Positions 60,038 to 64,000 of a stretch of DNA of 64,000 nucleotides are shown one piece after another. Origin of the DNA: an uncultured Rhodospirillales bacterium (GTDB lineage: Bacteria > Pseudomonadota > Alphaproteobacteria > Acetobacterales > Acetobacteraceae). Position numbers and translations under genes: made by a program. Positions within the stretch are counted from its first letter, which is position 1, and every line of letters starts with the position of its first letter. The notes beneath the pieces were generated by a model, which searched no databases, was not told the origin of the DNA, and saw nothing but the letters and a program-made list of their open reading frames with translations. The DNA is taken from contig CAIMSN010000008.1 of NCBI GenBank assembly GCA_903844135.1, forward strand, positions 1-64,000, in the 5' to 3' direction.

Positions 60038-61870
60038 CTATTCCTGGTCGGACGCCATCACCGCGCGCGGCAGTTCCGGGACCGGCCGTCCGAGCAGGTA
60101 GCCCTGGATTTCCTCGCAGCCATGCGCGTCGAGAAACGCAAGCTGCGCCTCCGTCTCCACGCCCTCGGCGCAACTGGTCATGCCCAGCGCCTGCACCATC
60201 TGCAGCACGCTCCTGGTGATGGTCTCGGCGCGACGATCCTTGCCCAGCGCCCGCACGAACTGCCGGTCCAGCTTGACCTTGTCGAACGGATAGCGGGTCA
60301 GCGCGCCGAGCGAGGAGTGGAAGCTGCCGAAATCATCCAGCGCCAGCCTGACCCCCATCGCCCTGACCTGCGACAGTTCGCGCCCGAGCTGGCCGTCGCT
60401 GTCCAGCGCGCTTCGTTCGGAGAATTCCAGTTGCAGCCTGCCGGGTTCGAGTCCGGTCTCGTCCAGGACCCGCCGCAGCACGCGCGACAGGCGGCCATGC
60501 GACAGCCAGACCGGCGACACGTTCACGGCGACGGTGAGCGGGGTGTCCCAGCTCTGCGCCTCGATGCAGGCGGCACGCAGCACCCAGCCATCGAGCGTCT
60601 CGATCAGGCCGCCGGCCTCCGCCACCGGCAGGAACAGCGACGGTGGCACCGCGCCGAAGCCCGGCCGGTTCCAGCGGACCAGCGCCTCGAACCCGGTCAC
60701 GTGCTCGGTCGCGGTATCGATCACCGGCATCCAGTTGAGGTGGAACGCGCCCTGCGCCGCCGCCTGCTGCAGATCCGATTCCAGCCCGGTCGAGACCGCA
60801 TAATCCTCGATCATTGCCGACGTCGCCCGGCAATGCCGCCCGTCGCCCTGGGTCTTGGCATGCGCCAGCGCCGCATCCGCCGCCTGCAGCACGCTGGCGA
60901 CGGTCGCAGCCGCCGCGACGGGCGCCGTGGCCGCCTTGCCGAGATCCGCCGGATACAGCGCGATGCCAATCGACAGCCGCACCGGCAGATCCAGGGTATC
61001 GAGCTGGATCGGCTCGCGCAGCCGCTCCATCATCCGCAGCGCGATCGCCTCGGTGTCGCTCGGTCCGATCCTGCCCGGCGCCACCATGGCGAAGCCGCTG
61101 CCGCCCAGATGCGCCAGGTATCCGGGAACCGGCGCGATCGCCTGCAGGCGGTCGGCCAGCAGGCGCAGGAAACGGTCGGCGACGTCGCGTCCGTACATCT
61201 CGTTCAGCGCCGAGAGCCGCCCGAAATCGATCCTGAACAGCGCGAAGCTCGGCATCGAAGCGTCGGCGCCGAACAGATCGCCGAGATGCCGCTCCAGCGC
61301 CTGCCGTCCGGGCAGGCCGGTGACCGCGTCGATCAGGCCCGGCTCGCTGCGCGCGCCCTCGCCGCGCGCCGCCTGCAGCGAGGCGATGCCGCGCGCCAGA
61401 TCCGCCAGGACCAGGATGATCTCGCGCCCATGCCGGCGCGGCTCGCGATCCAGCAGCCCGATCATGCCGATCGCCGTGCCGGTGGCGGTGCGGATGATCG
61501 CGCCGGCGAACGAGGCGAAGCCGGACTCGCGCTCGTGCGCGGGTGCCGCCGCATGCGCCGGTTCGGCCGCCAGGTCGGGGATCTCCACCGACACGCGGCG
61601 GGGGCGTTGCATCTGTGCTCGGATCATCGCCAGCGGCAACGCCTCGCCGTTGGTTTGTCCCGCGACCGCATAGAGCTGCAACCCCGAGCTGCCCTCGATC
61701 ACCAGGATCGCCACCGCGTCCGCGGCATGGGGCCCGTGCGCCCGGAGCGCCAGCCTGGTGTAGGGCGCCAGCGGTGTTTCCGACGCCGGATCGTCCGGTT
61801 CGGACCGCGCCAGCGGCAGCGTCAGTCGTGCCGGCATGAGGGAACCGGCGCTCGTTTCAGCCTCGCTCAC
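60038..61870 (-). CDS. GGDEF/EAL protein with degenerate GGDEF
   Basis: The 610-residue protein has an N-terminal GAF-like region (about 50-160), a GGDEF domain whose active-site loop is LGGSGFAMV in place of GGDEF, and a full EAL domain. EAL residues are intact: FEALVRW, the Asn of AVNVSPVW, Glu of LEFSERSAL, DDFGSFHSSL, KLDRQFV and EGVETEAQ. It should be a c-di-GMP phosphodiesterase with a regulatory GGDEF. The start is GTG 61870, with GGAAGGA upstream; the track uses a TTG 12 codons earlier. It may link c-di-GMP to the motility genes. Confidence 0.9.
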   Translation of the reverse strand: MSEAETSAGSLMPARLTLPLARSEPDDPASETPLAPYTRLALRAHGPHAADAVAILVIEGSSGLQLYAVAGQTNGEALPLAMIRAQMQRPRRVSVEIPDLAAEPAHAAAPAHERESGFASFAGAIIRTATGTAIGMIGLLDREPRRHGREIILVLADLARGIASLQAARGEGARSEPGLIDAVTGLPGRQALERHLGDLFGADASMPSFALFRIDFGRLSALNEMYGRDVADRFLRLLADRLQAIAPVPGYLAHLGGSGFAMVAPGRIGPSDTEAIALRMMERLREPIQLDTLDLPVRLSIGIALYPADLGKAATAPVAAAATVASVLQAADAALAHAKTQGDGRHCRATSAMIEDYAVSTGLESDLQQAAAQGAFHLNWMPVIDTATEHVTGFEALVRWNRPGFGAVPPSLFLPVAEAGGLIETLDGWVLRAACIEAQSWDTPLTVAVNVSPVWLSHGRLSRVLRRVLDETGLEPGRLQLEFSERSALDSDGQLGRELSQVRAMGVRLALDDFGSFHSSLGALTRYPFDKVKLDRQFVRALGKDRRAETITRSVLQMVQALGMTSCAEGVETEAQLAFLDAHGCEEIQGYLLGRPVPELPRAVMASDQE

Positions 61871-61991
61871 CAAGCTTTCCTTCCGCTCCCCGAGATGGGC
61901 CGGCAACGACCCGTCGCGTCACGTCGAACGCCGCGTAACGACAAACTCCGACGGACCGGGCCGCGGCGCAAGCACCGCGCGTTTCGACGAC

Positions 61992-64000
61992 TCAGCCGGA
62001 GGACAGGGTCCGCACCGCGTCCGCGCGTCCGAACAGCGCGAGCAGCAGCCGCAGGGCCTGTCCGCGCGGGTGCTCCAGCAGAGGATCGCGCTGCAGCACC
62101 CGCTCCGCGTCCTGCCATGCCAGACGAAGCAGCCGGTCGAAATCGGTGCCGCTCGTCAGCCGGTATCCGGCCTGCCCGGACTGCCTGCGTCCCATCAGCT
62201 CGCCGCCGCCACGCAGACGGTAATCCTCGTCGGCGATCAGGAACCCGTCCTCGGTATCGCGCAGCAGCGCCAGCCGCCGGCGCGCCGACTCGCCGAGCCG
62301 GTCGTCGTGCAGCAGCAGGCAGTAGCTGGCGGCGGCGCCGCGCCCGACCCGTCCGCGCAACTGGTGGAGCTGCGCCAGCCCGAACCGCTCGGCATGCTCG
62401 ATCACCATGATCGTCGCCGACGGGATGTCCACGCCGACCTCGATCACCGTGGTGGCGACCAGGATCCGCGTCCGTCCGGCGGCGAACGCCTCCAGCGCCT
62501 GCTGGCGCAGCGCGGTCTCCTGACGCCCGTGCGCCAGCCCGACCTGGCCCGGGAACAGCCGGTCCAGCGCCTCGAACCTGGCCTGCGCCGCCGCCAGATC
62601 CAGCGTTTCGCTCTCCTCCACCAGCGGGCAGACCCAGAAGAGCTGCGCGCCGCCGCTCAGCGCCCGCCGCACCGCGTCGATCACGCCGGCTTCCGCGCCG
62701 GTGCCGTGCAGGGTGGTGCGGATCGGCTTGCGTCCGGCCGGCTTCTGGTCGAGCCGGCTGACCTGCATCTCGCCGTATTGCGTCAGCAGCACGGTGCGCG
62801 GGATCGGCGTCGCGGTCATCACCAGCACGTCGGTGGCCGCGCCCTTGTCGCCCAGCGACAGACGCTGCTCGACCCCGAACCGGTGCTGCTCGTCGATCAC
62901 CGCCAGCCCGAGATCGTGGAACGCCACCCCGTCCTGGAACAGCGCATGCGTGCCCACCGCCAGCGGCGCGGCGCCGGACCCGATCGCCGCCAGCGCGCGG
63001 CGCCTGGCGGCTCCCTTCACGCTCCCGGTCAGCAGCACCACCGGAACCGGGGACAGGCGCTCCAGCGTCAGCAGGTGCTGCCGTGCCAGGATCTCGGTCG
63101 GCGCCATCAGGCAGGCCTGTGCGCCGGCCTCCGCCGCGCGCAGCATCGCCAGCAGCGCCACCAGGGTCTTACCCGCGCCGACATCGCCCTGCAGCAGCCG
63201 CAGCATCCGCGTCGGACGCGCCAGGTCGGCATCGATCTCCGCCAGCGCCCGGCTCTGGGCGTCGGTCGGGGCGAAACCGAACCGCGACAGCGCCTCGCGG
63301 CGCAGGCTGCCATCGCCTTGCAGCGCCCGTCCGGGCCGCTTGCGGGCCACCAGACGCGCCTGGCCGATCGCGATCTGGTCGCCGAGCAGCTCGTCGCAGG
63401 CCAGCCGCGCCCGGGCGCGGGCCTCCGCGTCCGGATCGCCCCGCGGCAGATGCAGGCAGCGCAGCGCGGCGCCGAAATCCGGCCAGCGCTCGCGCGCCAC
63501 CAGCGGCGGGTCGAGCCATTCGGGCAGGTCCGGCAGCGTCGCCAGCGCCAGACGCATGGCGCGTCCGAGCATGCGTCCGGACAGTCCGGCGGTCAGCGGC
63601 CACACCGCCTCGATCTCCGGCACGAAGCCCGGCCTGCCGTCCGGCCCGGCGGCGACCAGGTGATCCGGGTGCGCCATGGTCAGCCGGCTGCCGTAGGATT
63701 CGAGGCTGCCGGACACGGTCAGGACCTGGCCCGGCGAGAGCTGTCGCGCCTGGTGCGGGCTGAAGAACACCAGCTCCAGCGTGCCGCTGCCGTCCCCGGC
63801 CAGCACCCGCCAGGGCTGGCGCGGCCGCTCCGGCCGGTCGACGCGCTGCACCGTGACCGACAGGGTGGCGATCCGCCCCGGCTCCGCCGCGTCCAGACGC
63901 GGCCGGTAGCGCCGGTCGATGGTGGAGTCCGGCAGATGCAGCAGCAGGTCGATCACCCTGGACCCGCCAACGGCGCGGGCGATCAGCCCGGCAATGCCGG
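61992..64000 (-). CDS. recG: ATP-dependent DNA helicase RecG, 5' end beyond window
   Basis: RecG remodels stalled forks and Holliday junctions. The visible 669 residues contain the wedge/OB start DLLLHLPDSTIDRRYRPRL, Walker A GDVGAGKTLVALLAMLRA, CLMAPTEILARQHL, the DEQH box VIDEQHRFGVEQR, VLVMTATPIPRTV and the late QLHQLRGRVGRGAAASYCLLL. The reading frame continues past base 64000 without a stop, so the GTG used by the track (63956) is internal. Confidence 0.96.
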   Translation of the reverse strand, partial: GIAGLIARAVGGSRVIDLLLHLPDSTIDRRYRPRLDAAEPGRIATLSVTVQRVDRPERPRQPWRVLAGDGSGTLELVFFSPHQARQLSPGQVLTVSGSLESYGSRLTMAHPDHLVAAGPDGRPGFVPEIEAVWPLTAGLSGRMLGRAMRLALATLPDLPEWLDPPLVARERWPDFGAALRCLHLPRGDPDAEARARARLACDELLGDQIAIGQARLVARKRPGRALQGDGSLRREALSRFGFAPTDAQSRALAEIDADLARPTRMLRLLQGDVGAGKTLVALLAMLRAAEAGAQACLMAPTEILARQHLLTLERLSPVPVVLLTGSVKGAARRRALAAIGSGAAPLAVGTHALFQDGVAFHDLGLAVIDEQHRFGVEQRLSLGDKGAATDVLVMTATPIPRTVLLTQYGEMQVSRLDQKPAGRKPIRTTLHGTGAEAGVIDAVRRALSGGAQLFWVCPLVEESETLDLAAAQARFEALDRLFPGQVGLAHGRQETALRQQALEAFAAGRTRILVATTVIEVGVDIPSATIMVIEHAERFGLAQLHQLRGRVGRGAAASYCLLLHDDRLGESARRRLALLRDTEDGFLIADEDYRLRGGGELMGRRQSGQAGYRLTSGTDFDRLLRLAWQDAERVLQRDPLLEHPRGQALRLLLALFGRADAVRTLSSG

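Noticed and set aside
60122-62410. 762-residue plus-strand ORF
   Set aside because: It is antisense to the GGDEF/EAL gene and the 3' part of recG and shows no protein-like motif.

Overview
The window is high-GC DNA from an alphaproteobacterium, most probably of the Acetobacteraceae/Rhodospirillales type. The assignment rests on gene content: FliX, a DUF6468-like protein and a MotE-like protein in the flagellar cluster, an alphaproteobacterial DksA with a depleted zinc site, a UPF0262 protein, an NDUFS4-like complex I subunit, a HisZ-PurA pair, the alphaproteobacterial type of SerC, RpoH, and two TTAA-N7-TTAA sites that match the CtrA consensus. A clear BciA-type divinyl chlorophyllide 8-vinyl reductase suggests that the organism, or a recent ancestor, makes bacteriochlorophyll.

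Layout. 1-5.1 kb: a partial MFS transporter, a cysteine synthase and a rhodanese gene that diverge from mirrored start regions, a DUF2272 lipoprotein and mtnA. 5.2-6.3 kb: a histone H1-like, Lys/Arg/Ala/Thr-rich protein with a strong terminator. 6.4-19.3 kb: a flagellar and chemotaxis block. Its minus-strand genes are flgF-flgG-flgA-flgH and flgI-flgJ(rod domain only)-flgN-like. Its plus-strand genes are fliX, dksA and fliL-fliM-DUF6468-motE-cheY-cheZ-giant periplasmic repeat protein. Many neighbours overlap by ATGA. 19.4-27.3 kb: spermidine synthesis (speD, speE), glutathione peroxidase, a nitroreductase, a probable lysine catabolic pair (saccharopine-dehydrogenase-fold enzyme plus AmaB-type ALDH), DUF1810 and a secreted alpha/beta hydrolase.

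27.3-36.6 kb: a TauE/SafE exporter with a DUF442 phosphatase/sulfurtransferase, bciA, a lower-GC pair of unknown genes next to tRNA-Arg, the complex I subunit, tRNA-Pro, gpt, csaA, a Phd/PIN toxin-antitoxin pair, tRNA-Asn, an ABC-type binding protein, cysH, tRNA-Leu and serC. 36.6-38.2 kb is a decay zone holding wrecks of a GT39-type glycosyltransferase and a ClC channel. Inside it sits an intact 52-codon Rmf-like gene that the ORF track misses.

38.2-64 kb: an MBL-fold protein with a 16-bp tandem repeat ahead of it, hisZ, purA, a pseudokinase coupled to a membrane protein, rpoH, rluD, a sulfite-oxidase-fold/cytochrome b pair, a penicillin-acylase family enzyme, NnrU, clpS, tRNA-Glu, MarC, UPF0262, HNH, gluQRS, a GH13 glycosidase, tandem aspartate aminotransferases, a degenerate-GGDEF/intact-EAL protein, and the 3' part of recG.

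Most of the window is chromosomal housekeeping and motility. No CRISPR array, insertion sequence, transposase or prophage gene was seen. The items I rate most worth follow-up are the pseudokinase/membrane-protein pair, bciA, the H1-like protein, the unnamed 969-residue protein at the end of the flagellar operon, the unknown pair beside tRNA-Arg, and the Rmf-like gene surviving inside a pseudogene zone. All calls come from reading motifs and context by eye; no database search was run.
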